Shown: positions 33,990 to 46,169 of the stretch, piece after piece | Layout: every line of letters begins with the position of its first letter | Position numbering within the stretch: position 1 is the stretch's first letter | Assembly (NCBI GenBank): GCA_964030785.1 | Contig: OZ034967.1 | Span: 63,590,613-63,654,612, forward strand | DNA from: Siderastrea siderea | Taxonomy: Eukaryota; Cnidaria; Anthozoa; Scleractinia; Rhizangiidae | DNA: 64,000 bases | Reading direction: 5' to 3' | Notes under the pieces: model-generated | Database searches by the model: none | What the model was told of the DNA's origin: nothing | Seen by the model: only the letters and a program-made list of their open reading frames with translations | Made by a program: the position numbers and the translations under genes

Positions 33990-34568
33990 TATTTAACGGA
34001 CGGAAATTTAAAAAGTTCGAAAAATGCATAAAATAACGGTTTTAGGGTCTCTAAACGGCTCAAATTCTCACTCAACTTTAGGAATCCGGTGACAGCGTAA
34101 AAAAGATTCTTTTAAAACGAAACAAACCACGGACATTATGTAACCTTTCTACTTGTGTAATAAATTTACCAATGTTTGGTTTCGAACATTTTCAAGCGGC
34201 GTTCTTATCGAACCGCTCTTAACCTTGTTTATCACAAGGTAAAATGAAGGCCAACTTCGGCCGCTTGAAGTGCTACTATGATCAAAAATATGAATTTTTT
34301 GTTCTCTCCATGTTTCGAAAATATAAGTGCATATTACTCACCGTGCAAAGTTTTAAGTCGAAATTCGTACGGGAAGTCCAATTATTTTAACTGTGATTTT
34401 CGAATTCGGCTTGCCGCCATTACTCAATTCAAAAATGACCGGGACGAGTTGGGCCGAGTTGGCCCACAGAGGAAGTGACGTAGAAGTCTCAACGCAACAA
34501 AACAAATGTGGCTACTTTCTTATGCATTCGAAGAGGTGTGAGGGTTCGCAAGATTCATTTCTTCGATT

Positions 34569-34873
34569 TTGAGCTGCAGTATGCGTGGTCGGCGCTCTGT
34601 TGTTGAAGATTACGGCAAAGAAAGCATCGATGAATCGGAAATTTCCATTCCCAGTTCACCGACGAGTGGGTACGTCTATTTTAAGTGGAAAAGCTTCGTT
34701 TGCGTGCACCGCAAGGACTTCAATCCTGTTGGACACTGTTTGCTCTGTGCATTTACACGGCTGAATGTTTTACTCAAGCATTTTATAAGAAAGGTACAAG
34801 GAAATATTTAAAACCAGGATCAGTTCCAGTCTTCAGGAAGAAAAACATCAGCAATCATATCGTCGAATGGTGA
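34569..34873 (+). pseudogene. THAP zinc-finger-like remnant
   Basis: One frame reads YFKWKSFVCVHRKDFNPVGH to CLLC and stops making sense there. The next frame continues CIYTAECFTQAF and KGTRKYLKPGSVPVFRKKN. Joined across a frameshift near 34,745, this resembles the second half of a THAP domain (W...R.DF.P...LC..H/Y...CF, ending LKPGSVPVF). The N-terminal C-x-C part is not visible. THAP domains occur in P and Kolobok transposases. Confidence 0.45.
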
Positions 34874-36089
34874 GCGAATATTTATTTGCCGTTTGTGGTA
34901 AGATACACATTTCCTCACACACCTAAGAGATAATTCGCTCGGTTGTCTTGTGCACATACATCTATAAGTCCCAACAGATTTCGGCTTAATTGCATAATCT
35001 GTGCCCCTTCACATGAACTATTTTCTGTGTCGCCGCCAAGCCAGCTCCGCGATACGCAGAAATTAAATTATTTAACTTGGTACGTTGTACGCGGTAAGCA
35101 GAAAATAGGAAAACATTACCGTGTATTCAGCGTACTATAAACGTTGCCCACTTGAACTTCCGCTAAAAGAATATTATTTGAAGTTCCTGTATTAAAACTA
35201 GTGGATAACAGAACATCACCGTGTATTCCTCATTCTGTAAACGAGGATCTTACTCGAAATTTCTTTGAATTACTCGGCTACATATTGCGTGAAATATAAA
35301 CAACCGAGCTTAATCGACCATAACAAACCTTACTGTGTATTGCTTGTTCTTTTTACTGTGTAGCCAGCTCCTAACATCCCTCGTACATTTCAGTTTATCT
35401 CTTTCCGCGTACCGCGTAGTCAGCTCCTAATAATACAACTCTTTTATACTTCAATTAATTCCTCTTGGCGTAGGGCGTAGCGAGCTCCCAAAGTCTTACA
35501 TAATTAGCTATAATTTCTTGAGCCTTTCACCGCGTTCGGGGTAGCCACTTCTCCCAGTAACGCTTTCGATGTGACGGCGTATTCCACAGTTTATACCTAG
35601 ACTTCTGATGGTAAAACAGAGTTTATCTCTATTAATTCGCATTTGCTTGTTTACTAGGTAGCAAGATCACCGTGTTCGCACAATTACACCGGCGGGCGAT
35701 TCGCAACATCACTTCGTTTACGTAAATTTATTTTCCTCGACCTTTTGTCTCATCTTTAAAATTCTGAATGTATGTTTGGCTCGGGGCTCTCTATATTTAT
35801 TCAAAAACTTTCATGTAGCGTTATGTGGGCTTAATTTCTTTTAGAAGGGAGAGCTTATTATTATAGGATTTATTATTTATTTATTTATTTATTTATTAAC
35901 TACAATTTAGGATACTGCAACAAATATGTGAACATAACAACAACAAACTCAACCCGTATCGGCAAGAAAAAAAGCAAGAGTAAGAAACAGCTGACGGACC
36001 TCAACATGACAGACATGGGAAACAATTAAATTTGTTGTATTTATATCGGAAGGATTTCAGCGTTTGTGATTTGGGATAATTGGGATATT

Positions 36090-36268
36090 TGTTTGGCTTC
36101 TTGATCCAGTCTTGCATTGTTTGAGACGGCTTCCTCTTCGGTAGCGAGAGGCTCGAAACTGTCATCGTATGGCGCGACCTCTGCGAGTTCGCCGACTTCG
36201 CCAAAAAAAAACTTTGTTCTAAATCGCTCTCAAAAGAACTGGACGACAAATTCAACGGAAAACGCATC
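36090..36268 (-). pseudogene. N-terminal remnant of a second element-encoded protein
   Basis: Starts MRFPLNLSSSSFESDLEQSF, meets a run of nine T on this strand, and continues in another frame as GEVGELAEVAPYDDSFEPLA and TEEEAVSNNARLDQEA. This acidic start resembles those of accessory proteins in some cnidarian DNA transposons, by recall only. The homopolymer is the likely frameshift point. Confidence 0.35.
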
Positions 36269-36589
36269 CATGTAATGCAATGTTTGGCTCTCTATTTTCG
36301 ACTCTTCATTATACTCTTCGTGGCGATGGTTGAGACTTCTACGTCACGAGCAAAATTCACGTGGTTAGAGATAAGACCGCTTCCATGATATTCGCGGGCT
36401 TCTCTTTTGCGAACTGAGTAATGGCGGACGGGTTTAACGCGGTTTTCGGACATACATTCCTGGGCCGTATAAGCATATATCGATCTAATTTATCGCGATT
36501 AATATAATATGGCATCTATTGAACAGTTTGAAGTTGAAAAAAGTTGAAAACAAAACAAGAAATTTTCATCGTAGTAGCACTTTAAAACG

Positions 36590-37398
36590 GCATCTGGTAT
36601 GTATCGTTCAATGATTAAGCCTACACAGAAAGAAAGCTCTGTCATTGTATTTTTCACCAGGAAAGTTACAGCTTTGGGAATCAAATACTTCCCCGTCAGT
36701 GAATTTTTACTGTTTAGTGATCTGAGCGGGTAGAATTATATGCAAATTACAGTTTTAATTCCTGGAATACTGCTAACAATTACAAAGGTCGTTTAAGATA
36801 GGCTCACAATTAGTTACACAGGCACGCACAATGTTTTTTGAATGAGTCTTATTATGTTAAAGCAAAGCAGATTGTTAACGGCATTTCAACAAGACAGGAA
36901 TCCACTCATTCAACTTAACCAAGATAACATCGAAAACACCGGGAAACGACGCACTATGCCGCCTACCTTGCCAACCGAAAACGCAACAATACAACAGAAA
37001 AACATTCCAAACTGTAAACAAACGAATTTTCAGTTTCCTGATTGAGCGAAGATATTTTAAACTCATCGCCTAGAGGAATACTCGGAAAGACAGGTGACCT
37101 GTGCACTGACCCGCACGTGTCACACCACACTAACAGAGAGAGACACGTATTCGATTTCTGTTATGTGATTTGAGATAAAAACTTGGTGGAAAGTTAAAAA
37201 GAAAAAAAATCTTGCAACAGATAGCTAGTACTTTGTTGGATTACATGTTAGCACAAGCTCCACAAAGGAGTTTTTACGGTCACGACTCTCTCTATTAAGC
37301 GCGGTAATTTCGCAATGTACGTGCTGTTGTAATTTTACTACTAATTTAATTACAGCTCATAAAATAAACATTGCAGTAGGTTACATTCACAGTGTGTA
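36590..37398. other. copy-1-specific DNA, unrecognised
   Basis: AT-rich with no coding signal or repeat ends identified. Confidence 0.4.
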
Positions 37399-37578
37399 AG
37401 TACTGATATATGGCGTCGTGTAGTTTTCCACTCTTCTTCTTCAGGGGTACTGTAATTCCAGAACAAAATGCAATAATATTACCTGCTCGGGCTAACAACA
37501 ACTTGAACTGCTTAATCCACAGGCAGTAACCCTCTCCAGAAGAGTGGAAAAAATACACGACGCCATATATCAGTACTT
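37399..37578. mobile_element. 180-bp MITE, 38-bp near-perfect inverted ends
   Basis: AGTACTGATATATGGCGTCG starts the left arm and its inverse CGACGCCATATATCAGTACT ends the right arm. Pairing continues through TTTTCCACTCTTCTTC / GAAGAGTGGAAAA. It is short, without coding capacity, and probably a recent insertion given the near identity. Confidence 0.85.
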
Positions 37579-37579
37579 T

Positions 37580-38929
37580 TTCACCCGCGAAGTATTAAGT
37601 CGGGGGCTTTCAAGAACACACCCTGAACTAATTTTAGGAAGCTTTTAGAGACTCATTTTAGACAAAATAGACTTAAACCGAGAAATGCTTTGCTTATAGT
37701 TACTTAAATAAAGATTTCATTTACGATCTGTAACTAAAGACACACTGAAATGGCTTAGCGGTTAAAAACAAAACGAACACGAAAACATGCCACACTGAAC
37801 TCACTCACTGAAACGGCGATTCTAAGTTTAGTCTCTAAATTGGGACAGAAATGTCATTCACTTCAAATGAAGAAACCAAAAATATATAAAAATATAAGGA
37901 AGATAAAATATTCTACAAGTGAACAAAAATATATGGGGCTTTACACTAAGACTATAAACTTGAATACTAAATTACGAATTAGTTAAAACGACCCAATATG
38001 CGGTGCCGAAGAAAAACAACCTAGATTGAAAAAACAACACAGACTCAACCTAGAATAGACACGATTTCTACTTTTCGAATAAAATACACTACTGACTAGA
38101 ACTGCTCAAAGAAAAACATTGAAAATTACGCACTAAAGTTCAAAAGGAATTGCGCATAAATATCAGATTGCTCACTAATGAAAATTCCTTTAATGAATAA
38201 ACACAGAAAAAAGGGACAAGAAACCTTCAAAAACATGAAATATCATTCACATACGAAGCACTTGTTTGCCTAGGAAAGCAAACTGCGTTCAATTTTCCTT
38301 CGAGTGAAGTTTATTTATACTCGCAAGCCGGCAAAGGGGAACTACAAGGTAATTTCGCAGCTATTTTAAACAAGTTTTAAAACATTTCAAGAAAATTACC
38401 GTAATTTACTAAACATGTAAAGTCGCTCAATTAAACAATTTTTACAATGTAAATCACAATCATATCTGTAATTTACTTTACTACTGAACTGAAAGAAGGA
38501 CTTGAAAATCTAAACGAAAGTCGCCGGGTTCTTTCCAGATCTCCTCAGCTTTGAAAAAACAAGTATGTCCTCGAACAAGGATGTCTTGCCTTCAAGCTCT
38601 CCAATATCTTCTATATGCGCCATCAAAATTGAAGCAATCCTTTTCCTTTTCATGATGAGCTGTTACAAGTCTTCATTCCAAGAATGTATTACAATTATCG
38701 TATTGAAAATCGAGCGTACGAGGAACCAGCCGCCGTATTGTTTACTTCAGCTACAAGATGGCATTCCGCCTCCCCTGGTCGGGTTGTCTTGGGACTCCCC
38801 TCACCCTCCCCCAGAGTCTGTAAGGACGGACAGCGCACGTTGACGTCAGAACCAAAATTTTTCGGATCAACGGGTTACCAAATTTGCTTACCCATGGTGC
38901 TCTGCGAGCTCCGCTAAAATGAAGTTGTA
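37580..38929. other. copy-1-specific DNA, unrecognised
   Basis: Ends with a GC-richer segment (38,740-38,900) containing ACAAGATGGCATTCCGCC and a TGACGTCA site. It resembles a promoter end or a repeat terminus, but no gene can be tied to it. Confidence 0.35.
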
Positions 38930-39320
38930 AATTCTAATTGCAGATGGAAAGTGTAGTCGAAAAGGTCAAATGCAATCGAAAGTGTAAGATTCAGTCTAAG
39001 AATAAAATGGAGTTGAAATGTGATATGCGGTTCAAAATTTAAGATTCAGTAGAAAATATTTATAAAATGTAGTTAAAAAATCTAAAAGGCGGTTGAAGAT
39101 GCAAAGTGCAGTTGAAAGTGTAAAGCGCGGTTGAAAAGGAAAGTGCAGGTTAAGTTGTAACTATGAATTCGAGAGGTCAACACGGTTTGGCAATGATGTG
39201 AAATGCAGTTAAAATGTAAATTGAAGTTGAAAATATAATATGAAGTTGAAAACAGTGAAATGCTTTTAGGTAAATATTAAAAATGCAGTTGAAAATGTGA
39301 AATGCTGTTGACGCTAATGC
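38930..39320. repeat. minisatellite of about 19 bp, right part (copy 1)
   Basis: Last block of the GTAAAATGCAGTTGAAAAT-type array. From here copy 1 aligns again with copy 2 (about 50,340 onward). Confidence 0.75.
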
Positions 39321-40486
39321 AATAAATTACTATAGTAAGGAATTTCAATGAGTAAGGAACAGGAAGCTATAAAATAAAATAGTACAAGGAAATCAGTAAT
39401 GAGATTAAGAAGAGTCAAAATTCATTTTGAGTTAATTAAGTTCCAGTTTAATTAAAGAAATTAGAGTTACACGTTACAACATAGACCAAGATATGAATAA
39501 AGTTAACATTCTGTGTGGTAAAATATCTTTTCTGTCTTTTGGGTTTTCAGATTTTGAGTACAAATCATAGCATTTATCAGCAGACAACATGAAGAGCAAA
39601 GCACTTAATACTACAATTTGGTTGGAAATACAAGAATGTAAGTTTAAAATTCAAACTAATACGTGTTTGGTTAATTAAGAAAAAAAATGTATTTAATAAC
39701 AGACCATGACATTGCGTTTCACCTTAAACAGTATTTAAATAACTGGCAAGGAAAGAGTATGAACAAAACGTGAACACAGAATATATGGAAGCAGTAAACA
39801 AAACTTTATCTATTTTATGTTCTTTCAACGACCAAAATGAAATATGCCTTTCAGATAATACTTGAAGCTTGCATGCAAACGACAGTTGCAAATAAAGGTA
39901 TCACCTCAGATATTTGTTGAGTTTGCATTTGAGCCTTCATTTAAGTAAATTCAACGACTTGATTCCGTCTAGTGGAGATGTTGTTAGATTCAAACCGATG
40001 ATTTTTTGAAAAGGCAAACATTATTGCTTGCAAACTTGCGAATATCAATGGAAAAGGAAGGTTAAAGGAGCCGAAGATATTCACAAAGGCTCAAACATGC
40101 CAAACACTTATCAAACATTCAATTTCGTGGACACTAATTATCTACAAAAGTTATTTCAGAAAAGAGAAATCATTTGTTAAATCGTTTGCTTAGCAAAGAA
40201 CTTAAAAAGCACGAGAAAAATGAAGAAGAAAGCTATGAAATGAATAAATTTGGATCCCGTTATTTGCAAAACAACAATATATTACGAACGAGGTTTAAGC
40301 TCATACGCAAGGGGACATCACAAAATGAAACGAAATAATCGTTGAGACATTAGTTCACTTTAAAAAATATCAACCTTAAAAAATATTATATGTTTAGAAT
40401 ATTGAGACATTTAGCAGTTTATAACATATTTGATAATCGGAGACTTAACCTCAACCTCATGATAAGCAACAACAAGAGAAACTTAC

Positions 40487-40545
40487 AATACAATGGAGAA
40501 AGCGTTGGCTCCGCTTGTGTTCTTTTGTGACACCGAACGCTGTAG
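40487..40545 (-). other. probable 5' untranslated exon of LicD-like gene 1
   Basis: On the minus strand the block lies between the strong acceptor TTTTCTTTTTTACAG and the consensus donor GTAAGT. The same exon with both sites is found in copy 2 (52,639-52,702). It is upstream of, and on the same strand as, the LicD-like coding exon, whose ATG has an acceptor just before it. No initiator in frame is apparent, so it is taken as untranslated. RNA evidence is lacking. Confidence 0.5.
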
Positions 40546-41125
40546 CTGTAAAAAAGAAAATCCAAGTTTAAAGTTCTGTCTGGGTAAATGTGCAATAAAT
40601 GTACAAACGTTGCTTTAGTAGTATATGAGACAAGACTTGCGAAATGAAGGGAAAACTGAGGCAACTTCGATCGGTTTAGTTGCAATCTTGTAACCTGTAT
40701 AGTATTAACTGAGGGTAGACTTTGTTGTTACAGCATCGGCAAAACCCTCAATACTTTTTGAGGTATTTAGGAACAGAGCAATAAGCGCAAATTAGAATAA
40801 AAAAATTAAATAAAAAGAAGCTTGCAACTTAGTGTAAAAAGTTTTGATCGCTTGTAGTCGCTGGCAACTCCCAACCGACACATGCTGTGATTACGAAACC
40901 GAACTTTAACCTCTTTCCAGACATATCTATGCTACAGAAGACACTTTAATATACTTATATGCATATTGTTATCACAAGATACACCCTGAAAGCTGAGGTA
41001 CAACTACGTTAATATATTATTTGTGAGTAAATATATTTTTGAACAGTATCAAAACAGCCATCACAGTCTAACATATTTCATAAAACAGAGCACTAAACAT
41101 AAAATAACTGGTCAAAACAACTTAC

Positions 41126-41190
41126 AACGTAATAATGGAGAAAGTACTGGTCGCTTGTGGTAAATATATAACGGCGATGATAATAAACTA
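41126..41190 (-). other. probable upstream 5' exon of LicD-like gene 1
   Basis: A minus-strand block ending CTTTCTCCATTATTACGTT at a GTAAGT donor (41125-41120), conserved in copy 2 near 53,310. It shares CAAGCG and CTTTCTCCATT with the exon at 40,487, so the two may be old duplicates. The 5' limit is not resolved. Confidence 0.4.
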
Positions 41191-41199
41191 AACACTCTC

Positions 41200-43519
41200 A
41201 GACAGAGTTCGAGTGTCATAAAAAGGCCGGTTTAGTATTTTTGTAAACTCGTATACGAACGTAAAAATGGTCTTAAGCAGTAAACAAGCACAACATATGA
41301 TTGGTCGATATAAAGTCACACGATACCCATCAATCAGTCTCAAACAAAAGGATTGACAACAGTCTCTTTTTCGTGCAACAATTTACGTCATCGAATTAAT
41401 CAAATAGTTTGGAACAAGTTTAACATTCAAGCATTCCTATTTGCCAGACCAATAGATTGAAGAACAGTTTTTTTGCCTACAGAACATGTTAATAGAATTA
41501 ACATTTGTTAGTTAAATCTCTCTTTTTTATTTTATACGATCTATTTAATATGCATCGAATTTAAAGCCCCAGTTGCAAATTTTATAGATAATTCAGCTGT
41601 CCGTCTTAAGCTGCAATATTATAATCTTAATAATGTTTTTAATAAAACTGTTGAAATTAAGACGTTGAACTTTGGATCTCGCCCCTTGTACTGTGAATCA
41701 CGCCACACATTTAGGTCATTGTTTTGTAATGTGAATATGCGCAGTGCATCAGTTATTGGAACCCACAAGCTTCGTGGTTTAATCACACCATCAACCGACT
41801 ACGTCACTGGCAGGAGTTATAAGTGCTCAGTGTATTGTTAATAAATAATGCTAACTCAGCACCTTTCAAATAACCTTGTTTCTCCTACCCTGCAAGTCAC
41901 ACCACTCACTGACGTCATCCATGAACTTCCTGTTTGCCTTTACTGCGAAGTAGTTATCACATTTGACAATTTTGTTTTCGTTGGAGAGTTAACCGTCTTT
42001 ATTCGGTAACTGAGTCGCGTTCCAGGCATAACACAATAGCACGAGACGGATAAGCGGTATATTCAATTTCCGTCATCCCTTAGATTATTATAATAATTAA
42101 ATTTTTCAATTCCAAGAGTGGCCGAATGTTAATGCTTCTTCCATTCGGATCAGATTATTGTTGCTATTGTTTACTATTATTGATGTAACTGTTATTAATA
42201 GCACCAAACAATTCGAATTTACTAGTGAAGATTCGTTATTTCGGGATTCGTTTTTTTACGCTAAAATCCCTTGATTTCACTTGATGAGCTCGATTTCGAT
42301 GGTGGTGTACCAGGAAGTTTATGGGCATATAGCTCCGTATTGCAAGTTAAAAAGAAGAAATTATATTTTTAAATTTTTTGGTCCATAAATTGACAGTACA
42401 GGTTCGTATACGGCGTTTTAAATTCTTAGCAAAACCTGTCAAAGATTACCGGACTTCAACAGCGCCGAATCCTGCACTTGTTTCTCAGTGATTACAAAAA
42501 GATAACACAAATTTATTTTGTTTGACGCGTGTGCCTTTTGATTACATATTTTTTGCTTTTTATAGCTGACACGTTTGAAAAAGCTGGAAGTTGGTAGCGA
42601 CAAATAAATATGGTAAGCGTAGTTCGTATGGGACCCCTAATTTTCAAATTACGTGTTCAAAATTGTTGTTACGAGTGCGGAAGCCTGACTCTTATTCCTA
42701 ACAAATTTTTCAAATATTACCAAATTTTAAATGGGCCGTCGCGCTCGATAAATTTTTGCTTATGGTTAAAACACAATAACAGCGTTTGAGAGGTAATTTT
42801 GATTTCGGTCCTCGTACTCAGTGGTTAAAAATAGGAGTTCCATTACATTTGTTTGACGTATATATATTTTTATTGGTGCGGAAGAGTCAAATGTTATCAC
42901 GATGATTTGTCTACACAATAAAAAATAATTTTTTTTGGTTAGCCAAGTGTGAAGGGCGCTTAATAGGATGGAAAATCAGTCTCAATCTGCCTGACGTTGT
43001 AATATCAGCTATCATTAATTTATTTTAATTTCCAATTATATGATTCGCGCTTGACCGATTGCTTATTCGTTTTATCTAACGTGGTGAAAATAAGAGTATG
43101 ACGTGACGTTACGATGTAAGGGTTTTATTTTATAAAAGAAATTATCGCTTTGTGCCCTCCGTTAAATGCTGCCCGATAGCTTTCATTTAAACGGTCACAT
43201 TTTGGGTTTCATCAGCTACACACTCAAAAGTTAGAACTATCTTGTACCGCATTATAAAAAACATTACTGGAGAGTACTGCAAAGTAGCTTTTATTTGAAT
43301 GTTTTAAACGTTTAAACCACCTTGGACTAAGCATAGTAGTCAGCACTACTTTCATGATAATAATAACACTTTAGGATTTCGTCCAAAAAATTAAAAGCTA
43401 GAACCACATTATATAAATTAACACATGCATTGAAAAGGATTAAAGGTGATTTACAGTCCATACTGATCAGCCTCCGGGTTTGTTTTGATTTTCTGACACG
43501 TATGATTTTTTTCCGGCAG
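41200..43519. other. conserved intergenic part of copy 1
   Basis: Aligns in order with copy 2 (about 53,400-55,260). No open frames persist in both copies. It is probably intronic or regulatory. Confidence 0.45.
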
Positions 43520-43680
43520 GGTGGTCATGAATCGGATGACTACAGGTTTTGTAACTTGGTACATAAGGTAAGAGAAGTAACTTGTATTTATACCGCCAAT
43601 TTTAACCATCAGTTAAAACGTAAGCTTCAATTTTGTCTTGCAGAAGAGACTACGCTATGACATTGTATACAAAGAGAAAG
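43520..43680 (+). other. pair of candidate + strand exons (copy 1)
   Basis: A 48-bp block (43520-43567) between CCGGCAG and GTAAGA, and a 37-bp block (43644-43680) after CTTGCAG. Read as codons they give GHESDDYRFCNLVHK then KRLRYDIVYKEK. The same pair is present in copy 2, where the second block ends at GTAAGT. In copy 1 that donor is TCATTG, so splicing would be lost. Unknown product. Confidence 0.35.
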
Positions 43681-44394
43681 TCATTGAACCTGGAAGATTG
43701 CTGTAATATTTACAATTACAAATCTTGCACGGATGACGTCAGTTTAACGTCACGTGACTCCCAGTAGGGGAGTCAGTAGTCTAAACATCTAAAAAACGTT
43801 TTGCCAGTATCTATCACCTCACTTGTTGATGACGTAAACTGTTTAATTGTTTGAGCTCTGGGTTTCATCGTATGAGTTTCGTTCCACTCATACTTTTTCC
43901 TTTTTTACTTTCAAGTTATTTTTATTGACAAATTAATTTAGCGCGTAAGCACATTTAGAGCATGTAAAATCGGCATCGTACCACTCGCTAAATTTGGAAT
44001 GTGTTTACAAATTGATAGACAGCTTTCAAGATCATTGAATACATCACAAAATCGCTAATCTTAGAAGTCACTAGTTAAAATCAGTAAAGTTGGAAAAATC
44101 ACAAGATTAAGTTTCCGCTAAAGTGTTATAAAAACTGTTATCCAGACATGAAAACATGGCATTTACTAAACGTGACGTCTTTCACAGCCGGCCACTATTA
44201 AGTCATCCAAAGAGCCATTGCTCTTTCTTCTTAATGAAATCAGACAGTAAAATGAAGGCTTTAGCTTCAGAAAAAACCGAATACGTTATTGATACCCCGA
44301 GCTTAACATTAAACAAGAAGGATGTTCAAGGCACCTCTTGTACGACATGTGTATGATTGGGAGGATCACACCTAAATAGCTGTCAAGGCGGTTG

Positions 44395-44560
44395 TAAGGT
44401 CGATTGAGCGCAGGACGTACAGGTTCTTTTGGTTGAGCGAGCGCTGGATTAACCGTACATTTAATCGCCATCTTAGATTGAAAATGTAAAGGGTCTTTTG
44501 GTTGAGTGAGCGCTGGATCGTATTTAGTCGCCACCTTGGGCCAAAATGGCGGTGGGACCA
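44395..44560 (-). promoter_or_regulatory. promoter-like tandem repeat with YY1-type motifs (copy 1)
   Basis: Two to three direct units of about 70 bp share TTTTGGTTGAGCGAGCGCTGG and CGCCATCTTRG. An AAAATGGCGG closes the block. These match the YY1 core often found at animal transcription starts. The position, upstream of the candidate 5' exons of the minus-strand LicD-like gene, fits a promoter. The copy-2 version is 56,130-56,290. Confidence 0.45.
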
Positions 44561-45094
44561 CACTAAGGATTATTCCCCGCTACCTTGCCCAAACGCGCCT
44601 CAGCAACAGGCTAGGAGAATTTTACACAGGCAAACTAGTCTTTAAAATAAGGGGGACTTGACCTGAAAAACATTTGTCTGCCATTACGGTAGCACCATTA
44701 ACAGCAAAAATGTACCCTGTTCTTTATGTGATATTGATGACCACGTGACCCAACAACCTCTCAACCATTTTCCATAATTATACATTCATTTGTCCTCTAA
44801 GACTGGATTAATGGATTAATCGTATTGTAATCCATGCACTGCGAGTATAGAATATAATTATACATACCAAACTGAACACTTAGTTGAAACGTGTTTTACA
44901 AAAAAAGAGTAATAACATTATTTTCCGGAGGCAGAGAGCAATAAAAAGTTTAAAAGTGGAATATTTCGTTTGGTTCAACCGAATTTCATCAGCCACAATA
45001 AAAATGTGAATGTTGAGAAGAATTATATCACGTTCATTAGGGCGTCGAGAGGGCTAAAAAAGTATCATAGATGTTGGTTTTCGTGATCGGATCT

Positions 45095-45305
45095 CAATTA
45101 CTACGTTTGAACATGTTGCTTTCCGTCGCAAGAACTTTTGTTTTGGTGGAATCCACAGAGTGTCCCGTGAGCTGGCATTGTCCATGAACAGCTGGCAAAT
45201 TCCTGGAGAGATGTTCCTTGATTCTAGTTTCTAATAAATGAGAAGTTTCTACTCTTTGTCATATTGTTGACAATGAATGCAGTATACTGTTCCGCACTGT
45301 TTAAG
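45095..45305 (-). pseudogene. GIY-YIG endonuclease fragment of a Penelope-like element
   Basis: One frame reads TVYCIHCQQYDKE and then a stop. The following frame gives LLETRIKEHLSR, QCQLTGHSVDSTKTKVLATE and SNMFKR. This is the C-terminal GIY-YIG pattern of Penelope-like reverse transcriptases (C.iyCig....T..LgtRikEH...TGHs.......L..E....kR). The YIG core itself is deleted and frames are broken. No reverse transcriptase part remains. Confidence 0.6.
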
Positions 45306-45529
45306 GTTTTCTGTTTTGTCCTAAACATGTACAAAATTGCGATCTTAGAGAATTGAAAGGCTTGTGGACGAGTGTGACCTTGTGTGATTAAACGGCTATT
45401 TGTAGGCGTTCCGAAATCATGCCTTTGATTTAGGCCGGTTACTGAGGCAGATCTTCCCCTCTTGTTGCGGGATTTTTCGGACTCTCTCAGTCGTGCCAGA
45501 TTCAAAACACTCGTTCCATGCCTCCACGG

Positions 45530-45640
45530 CGACTTTTCCCGCCATCTTTATTCCTGTTCGCAGAGTCCTCGTGCCTGACTGCTGGTCTAGGGTAACGCAA
45601 GATTGCCGCCATCTTGGGATACTGAAAGGCGCGTGCGTAT
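45530..45640. promoter_or_regulatory. GC-richer block with two GCCATCTT motifs
   Basis: CCCGCCATCTTTA (about 45,539) and GCCGCCATCTTGGGA (about 45,606) are YY1-like. They lie within the Penelope-like remnant, so they could be part of the element rather than a host promoter. Confidence 0.3.
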
Positions 45641-46065
45641 CTCATGCTGTTTGCGTTTGCGTTCGACATGTGAACGTCGCTTCCGTTTGCGTCACACAAG
45701 TAATCCAACCCTTACCTCGAAGAAGCAGAGTGTTAACTCAAGCTCTTCTATGTTGTAGGTGGTGGTGGTTATGAACAAGATACAACCCTTCTTAACATTC
45801 ACATTTTTATTGTGGCTGATGAAGTTTGGTTGAACAGTATGAAATATTCAACTTGTAAACCTTTTGTTGACCTCTGAGTACAAGAACTTGTCTTATCGCT
45901 ATTTTAAATCATGTTTCCGGAGGAAGAAAACAATATTTCGTTCATGAAATTATGAATATATGAAATTCATATATTTGAACTGCGGAAGGAAGAATTGAAT
46001 GTAAAGAAGATCCTCGCAGTTATTAACGCAACTTCTGCAGTTGCGAAAAGAAAGCCTGAAAAAAT

Positions 46066-46138
46066 CAGGCTTGCCGGGATTCGAACCCTGACCTCTGCGA
46101 TACCGGTGCAGCGCTCTAGCCAATTGAGCTAACTAGCC
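46066..46138 (-). tRNA. tRNA-Thr-like sequence (GGT), possibly SINE-derived
   Basis: On the minus strand: an A box TTAGCTCAATTGGCTAGAGC, an anticodon loop CCGGTAT (anticodon GGT), and a B box GGTTCGAATCC. The acceptor ends TGGCTAG / CAAGCCT pair except at two positions. C at position 33 and an A-C mismatch in the anticodon stem argue against a working tRNA. A T6 run directly follows and could end RNA polymerase III transcription. It also lies in the loop of a perfect AAGCCTGA/TCAGGCTT hairpin. Confidence 0.5.
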
Positions 46139-46169
46139 AACTGGGAGCTGGTCATTAAATATACATTCA

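Larger units (their letters stand above)
34269..36581. mobile_element. 2.3-kb TTAA-type transposon with THAP remnant
   Basis: Ends AGTGCTACTATGATC and AGTGCTACTACGATG (read inwards) lie next to TTGA (34265) and TTAA (36582), which suggests a TTAA target with one change. Diverged inverted similarity continues for about 250 bp (for example GAGACTTCTACGTCAC near both ends). It carries two converging coding remnants and lies in the block absent from copy 2. Confidence 0.65.
24890..44854. repeat. segmental duplication copy 1 (about 20 kb)
   Basis: Similarity to copy 2 begins near TAGTAGCATATTCCAGCCTT (24,894) and ends at CACTGCGAGTATAGAATA (44,854). Matching blocks in the same order are 25,600-26,630, 27,890-29,500, 29,935-30,004 and 38,930-44,854. 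The non-matching blocks 26,637-27,545, 30,005-32,344 and about 33,130-38,930 are largely transposons, which explains the extra length. Confidence 0.85.
44955..45850. mobile_element. Penelope-like remnant flanked by inverted repeats
   Basis: TTCATCAGCCACAATAAAAATGTGAATGTT at the left (starting near 44,988) is repeated in inverse near 45,800; pairing extends over about 75 bp. Between them lies a minus-strand GIY-YIG fragment. Penelope-like elements often have rearranged terminal repeats of this kind. Confidence 0.6.
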
